From Thalassotalea sp. G2M2-11 (GTDB taxonomy: Bacteria > Pseudomonadota > Gammaproteobacteria > Enterobacterales > Alteromonadaceae): a stretch of DNA of 64,000 bases. Below, piece by piece: positions 26,380 to 35,078 of the stretch (the first letter of the stretch is position 1; every line of letters begins with the position of its first letter). Location: positions 1 to 64,000 of the forward strand of contig NZ_JADNYL010000003.1 in assembly GCF_017168195.1 (NCBI RefSeq), in the 5' to 3' direction. The notes beneath the pieces were generated by a model. The model searched no databases. It worked only from the letters and a program-made list of their open reading frames with translations, and was not told where the DNA came from. The position numbers and the translations under genes were made by a program.

Positions 26380-28068
26380 TTGTCACGTTTACTGAGTTGT
26401 CTATGTGTTTTATTGTTTGCGGTGAGTGTACAGGCTAAAGTCGTTGAGAGAAGCCAATATACCATGGATAGTGACGGTCCTCTTCCTTCCTCCCAACAAG
26501 GTTTAGCATTACAACATGCTGAGCTACACTTTGAAATTTTTCCTCAGAAAAAATCTATTTCAGGTCGAGGTATTTTAACCTTCCATAGTCATCATCCTCG
26601 AAGACAAGTGGGGATTAATTTAGATAACCTATTTACCATCAGGCAAGTGTTAGTCAATGGTGTTCTCTTGGATAGTAAACAATACTCTAATCCTGAAGGC
26701 TTACTTGTGATCAACTTTGCTCAAGCTATCAATGGTCGATTTACGGTTGAGGTGCAATACTCTGGCCAACCACGAGAAGCGGTCAAAGCGCCTTGGGATG
26801 GTGGATTTGTTTGGTCTCAGACAAAGGGAGGACAAGATTGGATTGCAACGGCTGTACAAGGGGAGGGCTGTGATTTGTTTTGGCCATGTATTGATAACCC
26901 GATAGGAGAAGCTACAACCACCACCTTATATATTACTGTACCTAAGCCTTTATTTGCGGCAGCTAACGGCAAATTAATCTCAATTACAAAACATGAGAAG
27001 ACCAGTACTTATCATTGGCAGAGTTTATCTCAATTAAATACCTATGGTGTGGCGATCAATGTTGGTCCTTATGAAGTGATCAAAACCTCGTATGAAAGCC
27101 CATATGGAAATCATATCCCTGTGGAGTTTTATCATTTACCGGAAAATAAAAGTAAGGCACAAAAGTTAGTAGAGCAGCTTATTGATATTACTACTTTTTT
27201 CGAGAAAAAAATTGGTCCGTATCCTTTTGCTCAAGATAAAATTGGTATTGTTGAAACACCTCACTTAGGAATGGAGCACCAAACCATTAATGCTTATGGT
27301 AACCAATATCGAGCTGATAAATATGGTTTTGACTGGTTGATGTTTCATGAGTTTGCTCATGAGTGGTTTGCAAATCAACTGACCAATAAAAATGCTAATG
27401 CAATGTGGTTGCATGAAGGATTTGGTGCTTATGCTCATCCTATTTATGAACATTACTTACATGGTCAAGCAGCCTATATGGCTCATATGTTCCAAATGCG
27501 GTTAAACATTCGCAATAAAGCACCGATTGTCAGTAATAAGTTGCTCACAGTAGAAGGGGTGTATCAAGAAGAAAGAGGTGGTCCTGGCCCAGATATATAC
27601 AATAAAGCCCCTTGGGTATTACACACCTTACGTAACCTAATAGGTGATGAACATTTTTTTAATGCCACGACAGAGCTTGTTTACGGTATGACAAAGCCAA
27701 AACCAGGTCAATTTAAACCTGTTTTGGCTGATACTGAAGATTTTTTACGTATTGTTAATCGTCTAACAGGGCAAGATTATCGCTGGTTTTTTGATGTTTA
27801 TTTCTATCAAGCGCAATTACCTGAGGTGGTAGAAAAATGGACGGAGAATCACTTAACTTTACAATGGAAAACACCGAATAACTTACCTTTTCCGCTACCG
27901 TTGGAGATATCAATTAATGGAAAAATAATGAAATTAGATATGAAAAAAACTCAAACACTTTCTGTGTCAAAAAACGATATTGTGATCATTGATCCCATGA
28001 GTAAAGTGCTTATTGAAAAGCCACATATTGCTGAATATCAAGCATTTATAAAGGCTAAAGCAAATTAA
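26380..28068 (+). CDS. Secreted M1-family metallopeptidase
   Basis: A 562-residue zinc aminopeptidase-like enzyme of family M1. The signal peptide (MSRLLSCLCVLLFAVSVQA) is followed by the N-terminal beta domain (to about 200) and the thermolysin-like domain. This carries GMEHQT (in place of the common GMEN) and the zinc motif HEFAHEW (His323, His327) with the third ligand Glu346 in WLHEGFGAY, spaced 18 residues as the family requires. It is shorter than 850-residue PepN forms because the C-terminal superhelical domain is absent. The TTG at 26380 has AAAGGTG at six bases; the GTG at 26371 lies inside that site and is less likely. It follows the TonB receptor and may act on peptides in the periplasm. 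Confidence 0.9.
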   Translation: MSRLLSCLCVLLFAVSVQAKVVERSQYTMDSDGPLPSSQQGLALQHAELHFEIFPQKKSISGRGILTFHSHHPRRQVGINLDNLFTIRQVLVNGVLLDSKQYSNPEGLLVINFAQAINGRFTVEVQYSGQPREAVKAPWDGGFVWSQTKGGQDWIATAVQGEGCDLFWPCIDNPIGEATTTTLYITVPKPLFAAANGKLISITKHEKTSTYHWQSLSQLNTYGVAINVGPYEVIKTSYESPYGNHIPVEFYHLPENKSKAQKLVEQLIDITTFFEKKIGPYPFAQDKIGIVETPHLGMEHQTINAYGNQYRADKYGFDWLMFHEFAHEWFANQLTNKNANAMWLHEGFGAYAHPIYEHYLHGQAAYMAHMFQMRLNIRNKAPIVSNKLLTVEGVYQEERGGPGPDIYNKAPWVLHTLRNLIGDEHFFNATTELVYGMTKPKPGQFKPVLADTEDFLRIVNRLTGQDYRWFFDVYFYQAQLPEVVEKWTENHLTLQWKTPNNLPFPLPLEISINGKIMKLDMKKTQTLSVSKNDIVIIDPMSKVLIEKPHIAEYQAFIKAKAN

Positions 28069-28241
28069 CTTACGCCCGTTAACTGATAAGAGCGCATAAG
28101 GCTATGTTTTAACGCTTGTTTTACCATGCTGTATGACACTCTGTGTGGATTAAAAGTTAATTCTTTGTCATTTTCGTTTTAAAATGATGGGTGGGCATTG
28201 ATATAGATTTTGCCGTATTACCATATATTTACATTTTGTAG

Positions 28242-28269
28242 TTGCATACCACGGATTTACTGGTAGAAT
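28242..28269 (+). promoter_or_regulatory. Candidate sigma70 promoter of rpsO
   Basis: TTGCAT (28242-28247) and TAGAAT (28264-28269) are spaced by 16 bases, followed by ACGCGCTC, a GC-rich discriminator typical of stringently controlled ribosomal promoters. It leaves a leader of about 70 bases before rpsO. Confidence 0.6.
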
Positions 28270-28346
28270 ACGCGCTCTTTTGTACGTCTTGCTGAATTAG
28301 TGTTTGGCTAGGCGGTTATTTTAAAACACTAACTAAGGTATATATT

Positions 28347-28616
28347 ATGTCTTTATCTGTTGAGCAAAAAGCTGCTATCGTTGCAGAATATGCACAAAAA
28401 GAAGGTGATACAGGTTCACCAGAAGTTCAAGTTGCTTTGTTAACTACACAAATCAACCACTTACAAGGTCACTTTAAAGAGCACATCCATGATCACCACT
28501 CACGTCGTGGTTTATTACGCATGGTAAGCCAACGTCGTAAGTTACTTGATTACTTAAAAGGTAAAAACAGTGACCGTTATACTGCGTTAATCGGTAAATT
28601 AGGTTTACGTCGTTAA
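28347..28616 (+). CDS. rpsO: 30S ribosomal protein S15
   Basis: An 89-residue S15, the usual length, which binds 16S rRNA helices 20-22 and helps assemble the central domain. Family features include [31 protein letters not shown]-type opening residues and [23 protein letters not shown]. The ATG has AAGG upstream. A strong terminator follows 16 bases after the stop. In most gammaproteobacteria pnp (polynucleotide phosphorylase) is next; here it is not, and a repeat fragment and a small secreted protein gene follow instead. Autogenous control by S15 is known in E. coli; the leader here is short and I could not model the pseudoknot. Confidence 0.99.
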   Translation: MSLSVEQKAAIVAEYAQKEGDTGSPEVQVALLTTQINHLQGHFKEHIHDHHSRRGLLRMVSQRRKLLDYLKGKNSDRYTALIGKLGLRR

Positions 28617-28632
28617 TAACGACTGAACTAAG

Positions 28633-28658
28633 AAAAAAGAGCCTGTCGGCTCTTTTTT
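28633..28658 (+). terminator. Rho-independent terminator of rpsO
   Basis: AAAAAAGAGCC (28633-28643) pairs with GGCTCTTTTTT (28648-28658) around TGTC and runs into further T residues. Confidence 0.93.
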
Positions 28659-28686
28659 TTTGTCTAAAGTTTGAGCTTATCTACTA

Positions 28687-28722
28687 CTGCAAAAACAAAC
28701 TTAAAAGATCAACAGGCCCTAG
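28687..28722. repeat. Solo right end of the MITE-like element
   Basis: These 36 bases match the right end of the element at 20210-20245 at 34 of 36 positions (CTGCAAAAACAAACTT, then AAAGATCAACA.GCCCTAG). No left end is seen within several hundred bases, so it is a truncated copy lying just after the rpsO terminator. Confidence 0.75.
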
Positions 28723-28913
28723 CTATAGCCCATATATTGTTGAAATAGAGTCTGAAATAGAAGATAAATTAGGACATTGTTTTTGATGAAATCATGATTT
28801 AGGTCAATGTCGTTTATTGTGTTTACTTAAGTGAATTTTTACAATACCCATATAGCCAACCTTGATATTTCTTTATGGTAATAAAGGAAATACTTCAACA
28901 TAGAATTTAATTG

Positions 28914-29201
28914 ATGAAAAAAGCATTGCTACTATCCGCATTGATAACCGCTTTTTTGATGATTAATTTATCTAATCAAAGTACTATTGCTCATGATGGT
29001 CTTTACAATAGTGCATATACTTTCGAAGAGAGTTGGAGTGAACAGGACTCCCAAGATCACGAGCAAGGTTCAACAGAAACAACGTATTACGCTACTCCTC
29101 GTTTATATGCAGAATTATTACTGACTCGCCAACAAAGCGATATCAGTTTTAGTTTAACGCATCGTGCGATTCGCGCTCCTCCTGAACTGCTTTCATATTA
29201 A
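28914..29201 (+). CDS. Small secreted protein of unknown function
   Basis: A 95-residue protein with a clear signal peptide (MKKALLLSALITAFLMINLSNQSTIA) and a mature part of about 70 residues rich in Ser, Glu, Gln and Tyr (EESWSEQDSQDHEQGSTETTYY), ending in ALLLT-like and APPELLSY segments. I do not recognise a family. The ATG at 28914 directly follows an in-frame TTG at 28911; neither has a nearby ribosome site (AAGGAAA lies about 25 bases away), so translation may be weak. It precedes nhaD and is separated from it by a long imperfect hairpin. It may be a periplasmic accessory peptide or a poorly conserved orphan. Confidence 0.5.
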   Translation: MKKALLLSALITAFLMINLSNQSTIAHDGLYNSAYTFEESWSEQDSQDHEQGSTETTYYATPRLYAELLLTRQQSDISFSLTHRAIRAPPELLSY

Positions 29202-29219
29202 TACCTCATATTTTTAGCG

Positions 29220-29259
29220 TTATAACAGCGTAGGTGTCCTATGCTTAACTGTTATAACA
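29220..29259. other. Long imperfect hairpin upstream of nhaD
   Basis: GTTATAACAG (29220-29229) pairs with CTGTTATAAC (29250-29259), and internally GCGTAGG pairs with CCTATGC around TGT. GTTATAAC is itself a palindrome and occurs twice. It could terminate the upstream transcript or act as a paired operator for nhaD. Confidence 0.5.
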
Positions 29260-29327
29260 GGTATACGGAATGTAGTTAATCGAGATTTATGCGTTTCTAT
29301 ATTCCTTCTTAAAGGAGTTAACATCAC

Positions 29328-30698
29328 TTGAAAGCACTATTTATTTCACTTTTACTATTTTGTTTAAGTGGCACTTCTGCGGTGGCGGCAGAAACATCAA
29401 TGTCAAATTTGAATATGACATCCTCGACCTTTGGCATAGCTGCCTTGGTTATATTTATTCTGGCTTATGCGTTAGTTATTGCTGAAGAGTTCATTCACTT
29501 ACGCAAATCCAAGCCGGTGTTATTGGCTGCAGGGTTAATATGGATCTTAGTGGCGCTACTTGCTAAGTCTAAAGCACAGGGAAAAGAGCTATTAGAGCAT
29601 GCGATACAGCATAATTTACTTGAGTACGCTGCGTTATTATTATTTTTACTCACCGCGATGATTTACGTTAATGCCATGACAGAGCGAAATGTCTTTCAAG
29701 CATTACGAGCTTGGCTAGTGAAAAAAGGCTATAGCTACAAAAAATTGTTTTGGATCACTGGCTTTTTAGCTTTCTTTATTTCCCCTGTGGCAGATAATTT
29801 AACCACCGCTTTGTTGATGGGGGCTGTGGTTTTAGCTGTCGGTAGTGATAAACCTAAGTTTGTTTCGATCGCTTTTATCAATATTGTCGTAGCAGCAAAT
29901 GCAGGTGGTGCTTTTAGCCCATTTGGAGACATCACCACCTTGATGGTATGGCAATCAGGTCATATCGACTTTTTTGGTTTTTTTGCTTTATTTATTCCAT
30001 CATTAATTAATTTTATCTTACCTGCTTCAATAATGAGCTTTGCGATCCCTAATGAAACACCTAAGGGAACCAATGAAACGGTACAGCTAAAACAAGGTGC
30101 TGTGCCGATTTGTTTGTTGTTTTTGTGTACCATTATTACCGCGGTAACCTTTGAGCAGTTTCTTCATTTACCGCCATTTTTAGGCATGATGATGGGCTTA
30201 TCTTATTTATTCTTTTTCTCATACTACTTGAAGATTTCAGGTAGAAGATCAGCTGAGAATATCGGGGAATTTAATATTTTCAACAAAGTGGCTAGAGCGG
30301 AATGGGATACTCTGTTATTTTTCTTCGGTGTGATTTTTTGTGTTGGCGGTTTAGGGACTATTGGTTATTTAGCTTATGTGTCACATTTTCTTTATGACGG
30401 TTTTGGGCCAACTAATGCGAATGTGATCGCAGGAGTGTTGTCTGCTATCGTTGATAATATTCCGGTGATGTTTGCCATACTAACCATGAATCCACAAATG
30501 AGTGATTTTCAATGGTTATTGGTCACTATGACTGCAGGTGTTGGTGGTAGTTTATTGTCCGTAGGCTCTGCTGCTGGGGTTGCTTTGATGGGGCAATCTA
30601 AGGGAATGTATAGCTTTTTTAGTCACCTTAAATGGAGTTGGGCTATTGCACTTGGCTACGTGGCCAGTATCTATAGCCACTTTCTATTAAATGGTTAA
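29328..30698 (+). CDS. nhaD: NhaD-type Na+/H+ antiporter
   Basis: A 456-residue inner-membrane antiporter of the NhaD/IT superfamily, which exchanges Na+ (or Li+) for H+ under alkaline, saline conditions. It has an N-terminal signal-like helix (MKALFISLLLFCLSGTSAVAA) and about 12 further helices. The conserved ion-site segments include SPVADNLTTALLMGAV, NAGGAFSPFGDITTLMVWQ, GVLSAIVDNIPVMFA and SVGSAAGVALMG. The start is TTG, with AAAGGAG ten bases upstream and no better ATG nearby. It is monocistronic, with a palindromic hairpin upstream and a strong stem downstream. This is typical of marine bacteria. Confidence 0.94.
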   Translation: MKALFISLLLFCLSGTSAVAAETSMSNLNMTSSTFGIAALVIFILAYALVIAEEFIHLRKSKPVLLAAGLIWILVALLAKSKAQGKELLEHAIQHNLLEYAALLLFLLTAMIYVNAMTERNVFQALRAWLVKKGYSYKKLFWITGFLAFFISPVADNLTTALLMGAVVLAVGSDKPKFVSIAFINIVVAANAGGAFSPFGDITTLMVWQSGHIDFFGFFALFIPSLINFILPASIMSFAIPNETPKGTNETVQLKQGAVPICLLFLCTIITAVTFEQFLHLPPFLGMMMGLSYLFFFSYYLKISGRRSAENIGEFNIFNKVARAEWDTLLFFFGVIFCVGGLGTIGYLAYVSHFLYDGFGPTNANVIAGVLSAIVDNIPVMFAILTMNPQMSDFQWLLVTMTAGVGGSLLSVGSAAGVALMGQSKGMYSFFSHLKWSWAIALGYVASIYSHFLLNG

Positions 30699-30710
30699 TC
30701 GAGCTTATCC

Positions 30711-30744
30711 CTATCGCGACTTTGAGTGTTCAAGGTCGCGATAG
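30711..30744 (+). terminator. Hairpin between nhaD and DsbA-like gene
   Basis: CTATCGCGAC plus TTTGA (30711-30725) pairs with TCAAGGTCGCGATAG (30730-30744), one G-U pair, loop GTGT. It lies between convergent genes. There is no long T-run, so termination strength is uncertain. Confidence 0.6.
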
Positions 30745-30771
30745 AATTAACGATGAATAAAGTAGCTCATG

Positions 30772-31377
30772 CTATTTTTGTAATTCTAAGTCGACGGCTT
30801 CCACTATTTTTTCGGGCGAGGCTAAATACAGGTTATGGTTTAATAATGTCAGGTTTTCACCATGAGCGAGTAGTAAGGCTGGGATCGCACGTGTTCCGAT
30901 AATTTCCTGTATTTCAGCTATATCATGCAAGGTAATTTCTGAATCCTTAGTGAATTTTTCAGATTGCAAGGCTTTAGCTGGAGGTGATAACTTTAACGCA
31001 TTAATGATGTCGTTAACGTCATCTTTAGTCTGTATTGGATTACCCTGTTGAAAGTGTGCGTGTTGAATATTATTGAGTAACGTCAAGGCATCTTTTGGTG
31101 ATTTATGTTGTACCCAATTAAGTATATTGGCTGCTAAGGTAGAGTCCTTTTCTGTAGAAAGTGTTTTTAGGTATTGCGCATCAAAAGGCACATCACTGGT
31201 TGCTTTAACAGCACTCACTGTTCTATCTACAACCTTGCTATCCCCTTCAAAGTACCCACAATGCATTAAGTGCACAGACATATTAGGGTGTGCTTTAACA
31301 ATGGCATTGACTAATTGTGTGGTTGCGTAGCTCCACGGGCAATGGCTGTCATAGATAAAAAACAATTCAGCAGACAT
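30772..31377 (-). CDS. DsbA-fold (thioredoxin-like) cytoplasmic protein
   Basis: A 201-residue protein of the DsbA/FrnE-like thioredoxin superfamily. The active-site segment near the N-terminus is FFIYDSHCPWSYA (Cys13-Pro-Trp-Ser16), a CxxS rather than CxxC site, so a dithiol oxidase role is doubtful; glutathione-dependent or monothiol chemistry is possible. A helical insert (about 45-150) and the cis-proline region (GTRAIPALLLAHG) follow. There is no signal peptide. The ATG at 31377 is preferred to the TTG at 31383, with AAGG upstream. It stands alone, convergent with nhaD and divergent from rpsB. The function is not known. Confidence 0.8.
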   Translation of the reverse strand: MSAELFFIYDSHCPWSYATTQLVNAIVKAHPNMSVHLMHCGYFEGDSKVVDRTVSAVKATSDVPFDAQYLKTLSTEKDSTLAANILNWVQHKSPKDALTLLNNIQHAHFQQGNPIQTKDDVNDIINALKLSPPAKALQSEKFTKDSEITLHDIAEIQEIIGTRAIPALLLAHGENLTLLNHNLYLASPEKIVEAVDLELQK

Positions 31378-31495
31378 AAACAATAAAAACCTTATAAAAA
31401 TTAACGGCGGCTGATTTTATCATTTTTGCTCGACATAAACCTAACAATTTATCGCTTTTTATTAAAAAAACGTGGTTAATTCTTGCGCTTTATGG

Positions 31496-31697
31496 TATAA
31501 AGTGCGCCGCTAAATTTAGGTTAGTTACACTGTTAAAGAGTGGCTGCTTAAATTGGGCATTAAACCGTACTTTAATAAGTACATACTATAAACTCACATA
31601 CATCTGACAAAGATATATCGGGGTGCGCTAGCTCATTTGATGAGAGTAGGGTCGAATATATTGGATGTATGAACGCTTAACCCCAAAGGAAAAAATT
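31496..31697 (+). promoter_or_regulatory. rpsB promoter (-10) and 5' leader
   Basis: TATAAA (31496-31501) followed by GTGCGCCGC looks like a -10 with the GC-rich discriminator of stringent promoters; the -35 is weak. About 190 untranslated bases precede rpsB. In E. coli this leader mediates feedback by S2, and the same is likely here, but I only see potential stems, not a proven fold. No gene is visible in this 314-base gap. Confidence 0.4.
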
Positions 31698-32426
31698 ATG
31701 CCAAACGTATCAATGCGCGACATGCTTAAGGCCGGTGTTCACTTCGGTCACAAAACTCGTTACTGGAACCCAAAAATGAAGCCATTCATTTTCGGTGCTC
31801 GTGACAAAGTTCATATCATCAACTTAGAGCAAACTGTACCTATGTTTAATGATGCATTAGCTTTCATAGCTGGTGTTTCTGCTAAAAAAGGTAAAGTATT
31901 ATTTGTTGGTACTAAGCGTGCTGCTAGCGATGCAATCAAAGATGCTGCTATCAAATGTGATCAATTTTACGTTAATCACCGTTGGTTAGGTGGTATGTTG
32001 ACTAACTGGAAAACAGTACGTCAATCAATCAAACGCTTGAAAGATTTAGAAGCGCAAAGTACTGATGGTACTTTTGAAGCGTTAACTAAAAAAGAAGCGT
32101 TAATGCGTACTCGTGAAATGGAAAAACTTGAAAAAAGTTTAGGTGGTATTAAGAACATGGGTGGTTTACCTGATGCTATCTTTATCATCGATGCTGATCA
32201 CGAGCATATTGCTATTAAAGAAGCAAACAATCTAGGTATTCCTGTAGTATCAGTTGTTGATACAAACTCAAACCCAGATGGTGTTGATTACATCGTACCT
32301 GGTAACGATGATGCGATCCGTGCTGTGACTTTATACACAGACTCAGCTGCTAATGCAGTGATTGAAGGTCGTGAAAAAGACATCGTTGTTCAAGCTGAAA
32401 AAGACGGTTTTGTTGAAGCTGAATAA
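31698..32426 (+). CDS. rpsB: 30S ribosomal protein S2
   Basis: A 242-residue S2, needed for 30S assembly and S1 binding. The opening [26 protein letters not shown]-type sequence and [17 protein letters not shown], then [19 protein letters not shown], are family hallmarks. The true start is the ATG at 31698 (AAAGGA upstream); an upstream in-frame ATG would add 11 unconserved residues. It is the first gene of the rpsB-tsf unit, with a long leader. A hairpin with a short T-run lies between rpsB and tsf and probably lets only part of the transcripts continue. Confidence 0.98.
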   Translation: MPNVSMRDMLKAGVHFGHKTRYWNPKMKPFIFGARDKVHIINLEQTVPMFNDALAFIAGVSAKKGKVLFVGTKRAASDAIKDAAIKCDQFYVNHRWLGGMLTNWKTVRQSIKRLKDLEAQSTDGTFEALTKKEALMRTREMEKLEKSLGGIKNMGGLPDAIFIIDADHEHIAIKEANNLGIPVVSVVDTNSNPDGVDYIVPGNDDAIRAVTLYTDSAANAVIEGREKDIVVQAEKDGFVEAE

Positions 32427-32451
32427 GCTTTAATCGCTGATACTTTTTATG

Positions 32452-32484
32452 ATTGCCATAGTATTTATGACTATGGCAATTTTT
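32452..32484 (+). terminator. Attenuator-like hairpin between rpsB and tsf
   Basis: ATTGCCATAG (32452-32461) pairs perfectly with CTATGGCAAT (32471-32480), followed by TTTT. It is a weak intrinsic terminator inside the operon, likely tuning the S2 to EF-Ts ratio. Confidence 0.75.
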
Positions 32485-32515
32485 AACACTTATTTGAATT
32501 TTGAGGAATTAACTC

Positions 32516-33352
32516 ATGGCAATTACTGCTGCACAAGTTAAAGAATTACGTGAACGCACTGGCGCGGGCATGATGGATTGTAAAAAAGCGCTTCAAGAAA
32601 CTGATGGCGATATGGAACTTGCAATTGAAAATATGCGTAAGTCTGGTCAAGCGAAAGCTGCTAAAAAAGCAGGTAATATCGCAGCTGATGGTCAAATCAT
32701 CATTAAAGATGGCGTATTAGTTGAAGTTAACTGTCAAACTGATTTCGTTGCCAAAGACGACAACTTTTTAGCATTTGCTAATAAAGTTGCAGACGCAGCT
32801 GCTGCTGAAAAACTTTCTATCGAAGACTTACAAGCTAAGTTCGAAGAAGAGCGTATTGCGTTAGTTACTAAAATCGGTGAAAACATCAATGTACGTCGTG
32901 TTGAATATGTTGAAGGTGAATCATTAGCATCTTACAAGCACGGTGCCAAAATTGGTGTTGTTGTTGCCGGTTCTGGTGATGATGAAACTCTTAAGCACGT
33001 TGCGATGCATGTTGCTGCTTCTAAGCCTGAATTCATCAATCCAGAAGACGTACCAGCTGAATTAGTTGAAAAAGAAAAAGCTATTCAAATCGATATCGCG
33101 ATGAACGAAGGTAAGCCTGCTGACATCGCTGAGAAAATGGTGACGGGTCGTATGAAGAAGTTTACTGGTGAGATCTCTCTTACTGGTCAAGCATTCATCA
33201 TGGAACCAAAACGCACTGTTGGCGATGTATTGAAAGAAAAAGGTGTATCAATCTCTTCATTCGTTCGTTTAGAAGTAGGCGAAGGTATCGAGAAGAAAGA
33301 AGAAGATTTTGCTGCTGAAGTTGAAGCGCAAATCGCTGCTGCTAAATCATAA
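32516..33352 (+). CDS. tsf: Elongation factor Ts
   Basis: A 278-residue EF-Ts, the nucleotide exchange factor that recycles EF-Tu-GDP. The N-terminal [23 protein letters not shown] and the core [20 protein letters not shown] (TDFV being the EF-Tu G-domain contact) are plain. The C-terminal domain includes [13 protein letters not shown] and [13 protein letters not shown]. The ATG has GAGGAA at good spacing. It is coupled to rpsB through the attenuator and is ended by a strong terminator 48 bases after the stop, separating it from pyrH. The length is close to the E. coli protein (283). Confidence 0.98.
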   Translation: MAITAAQVKELRERTGAGMMDCKKALQETDGDMELAIENMRKSGQAKAAKKAGNIAADGQIIIKDGVLVEVNCQTDFVAKDDNFLAFANKVADAAAAEKLSIEDLQAKFEEERIALVTKIGENINVRRVEYVEGESLASYKHGAKIGVVVAGSGDDETLKHVAMHVAASKPEFINPEDVPAELVEKEKAIQIDIAMNEGKPADIAEKMVTGRMKKFTGEISLTGQAFIMEPKRTVGDVLKEKGVSISSFVRLEVGEGIEKKEEDFAAEVEAQIAAAKS

Positions 33353-33400
33353 TTGCGTTTTTATTGTACTGAATCTTATTCAATATAATAAAACAATATT

Positions 33401-33429
33401 AAAAAACGCCTCTAAATGAGGCGTTTTTT
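33401..33429 (+). terminator. Rho-independent terminator of rpsB-tsf
   Basis: AAAAAACGCCTC (33401-33412) pairs exactly with GAGGCGTTTTTT (33418-33429) around TAAAT. Confidence 0.95.
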
Positions 33430-33499
33430 GTGGGTAAAATAAAATTTGGTCGAGTTTTTGCAACTAACTCTTTCGATAGTAAGCTAAACGTATTAAAAT

Positions 33500-33525
33500 A
33501 GCCGCGGCTAATTTTGGCTGCGGCT
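33500..33525 (+). other. Second hairpin in the tsf-pyrH gap
   Basis: AGCCGCGGCT (33500-33509) can pair with GGCTGCGGCT (33516-33525) with minor mispairing. There is no T-run. The rest of the 230 bases up to pyrH presumably holds the pyrH promoter; I see no gene. Confidence 0.4.
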
Positions 33526-33661
33526 CTTCTGTGATTAATTGATTCGATGCCGCATAGTAGATGAATTATTTTGTCATGCTTAAAGCACTAACTATTATTG
33601 CTATAGCGCAATTTAATCGCTGCCTTGAAAATTATTAAACACCTATAGGAATGTTTTTTTT

Positions 33662-34405
33662 ATGAGCGTTAATCCCAAACCTACTTATCGTCGAATTCTT
33701 TTAAAACTTAGTGGTGAAGCCTTAATGGGTGATGAAGGCTTTGGTATTGATCCTAAAATACTTGATCGCATGGCACAGGAAATCAAAGAATTAATTGAAA
33801 TGGACATTCAAGTAGGGTTAGTCATCGGTGGTGGTAATTTATTCCGAGGTGCTGGTCTAGCTGAAGCAGGCATGAACCGAGTTGTTGGTGATCAAATGGG
33901 TATGTTAGCAACGGTAATGAATGGTTTAGCGATGCGTGACGCCTTACATCGTGCCTTTGTTAATGCGCGCTTAATGTCGGCGATTGATTTAGCTGGTGTC
34001 TGTGATACTTATAACTGGGCACAAGCGATTAGCTTATTAAAATCAGGTCGTGTTGTTATTTTTAGTGCCGGTACCGGTAACCCATTTTTTACGACCGATT
34101 CAGCTGCCTGTCTACGTGGTATTGAAATTGAAGCAGATGCTGTGTTAAAAGCAACAAAGGTCGATGGTATTTATTCTGAAGATCCGGTTGCTAATCCTAA
34201 CGCTGAATTGTATAGCCATTTAACTTATCAGGAAGTGCTAGAAAAAGAATTGAAAGTAATGGATTTGGCGGCGTTTACATTAGCGCGTGATCATAATATG
34301 CCTATTCGTGTGTTTAATATGAATAAGCCAGGTGCATTAAAGTCAGTGATCATGGGAGAGACCGAAGGAACAATCATTGATCATACCGATAATTTAAATA
34401 AATAA
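33662..34405 (+). CDS. pyrH: Uridylate kinase (UMP kinase)
   Basis: A 247-residue bacterial UMP kinase of the amino-acid-kinase fold, converting UMP and ATP to UDP. Motifs include [12 protein letters not shown] at the N-terminus, [14 protein letters not shown], and [23 protein letters not shown] near the nucleotide site, then [24 protein letters not shown]. Length and motifs are standard. The ATG follows a T-run and only AGGA some 12 bases upstream marks the ribosome site. It starts a transcription unit with frr after the tsf terminator; frr begins 25 bases downstream. GTP activation and UTP inhibition are known for the family. Confidence 0.98.
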   Translation: MSVNPKPTYRRILLKLSGEALMGDEGFGIDPKILDRMAQEIKELIEMDIQVGLVIGGGNLFRGAGLAEAGMNRVVGDQMGMLATVMNGLAMRDALHRAFVNARLMSAIDLAGVCDTYNWAQAISLLKSGRVVIFSAGTGNPFFTTDSAACLRGIEIEADAVLKATKVDGIYSEDPVANPNAELYSHLTYQEVLEKELKVMDLAAFTLARDHNMPIRVFNMNKPGALKSVIMGETEGTIIDHTDNLNK

Positions 34406-34430
34406 TTGAACGTATTTAAGGGTTATTAAA

Positions 34431-34988
34431 GTGATAAACGAAATAAAAAAAGATGCTCAGGAAAGAATGGGTAAAAGTATTGAAGCGTTAAAAAGCAGCT
34501 TAAATAAAGTGAGAACTGGTCGCGCTCATACATCGTTATTAGATAACATCACTGTTGAATATTACGGCAGTGACACGCCATTAAACCAAGTGGGTAATGT
34601 ATCTGTACCGGATGCACGCACTATTGCAATTACCGTTTTTGATAAAAGCATGATTGGTGCGGTTGAAAAAGCTATTATGGCATCAGATTTAGGTTTAAAC
34701 CCTTCATCTCAGGGTACCTTGATTCGTATTCCTTTGCCTCCGCTGACGGAAGAGCGTCGTCGTGATTTAGTGAAAGTAGTAAAAGGCGAAGGTGAAAATG
34801 GCAAAATCGCTATTCGTAATATTCGTCGAGATGCAAACTCTGACATTAAATCGTTAAATAAAGAAAAAGAAATCAGCGATGATGAAATGCATCAAGCAGA
34901 AGATGAAATCCAAAAAATTACGGATACATTTGTTAAGCAAGTAGATGCTATCTTGGCTGACAAAGAATCAGAATTAATGGAAATATAA
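34431..34988 (+). CDS. frr: Ribosome recycling factor
   Basis: A 185-residue RRF that splits post-termination ribosomes with EF-G. The sequence has the usual [24 protein letters not shown] and the [20 protein letters not shown] segment of the three-helix domain, ending with [15 protein letters not shown]. The start is GTG at 34431, preceded by AAGGG; no upstream ATG is available. It is cotranscribed with pyrH (25-base gap). A rho-independent terminator 19 bases past the stop partly insulates it from uppS, which is unusual within this supercluster. Confidence 0.98.
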   Translation: MINEIKKDAQERMGKSIEALKSSLNKVRTGRAHTSLLDNITVEYYGSDTPLNQVGNVSVPDARTIAITVFDKSMIGAVEKAIMASDLGLNPSSQGTLIRIPLPPLTEERRRDLVKVVKGEGENGKIAIRNIRRDANSDIKSLNKEKEISDDEMHQAEDEIQKITDTFVKQVDAILADKESELMEI

Positions 34989-35007
34989 CCAATAATTTTA
35001 TGTAGAT

Positions 35008-35047
35008 AACGTCGTAGTTGTAAATTGAATAAACTACGACGTTTTTT
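35008..35047 (+). terminator. Rho-independent terminator between frr and uppS
   Basis: AACGTCGTAGTT (35008-35019) pairs perfectly with AACTACGACGTT (35032-35043), and a T-run continues to 35047. Confidence 0.88.
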
Positions 35048-35078
35048 ATTGCTTATTAAGAAAATAACTGGAGAGTAT

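Noticed and set aside
35025-35078. N-terminal extension of uppS from TTG
   Set aside because: It starts in the loop of a perfect terminator stem; GTG 35079 gives the exact family length.
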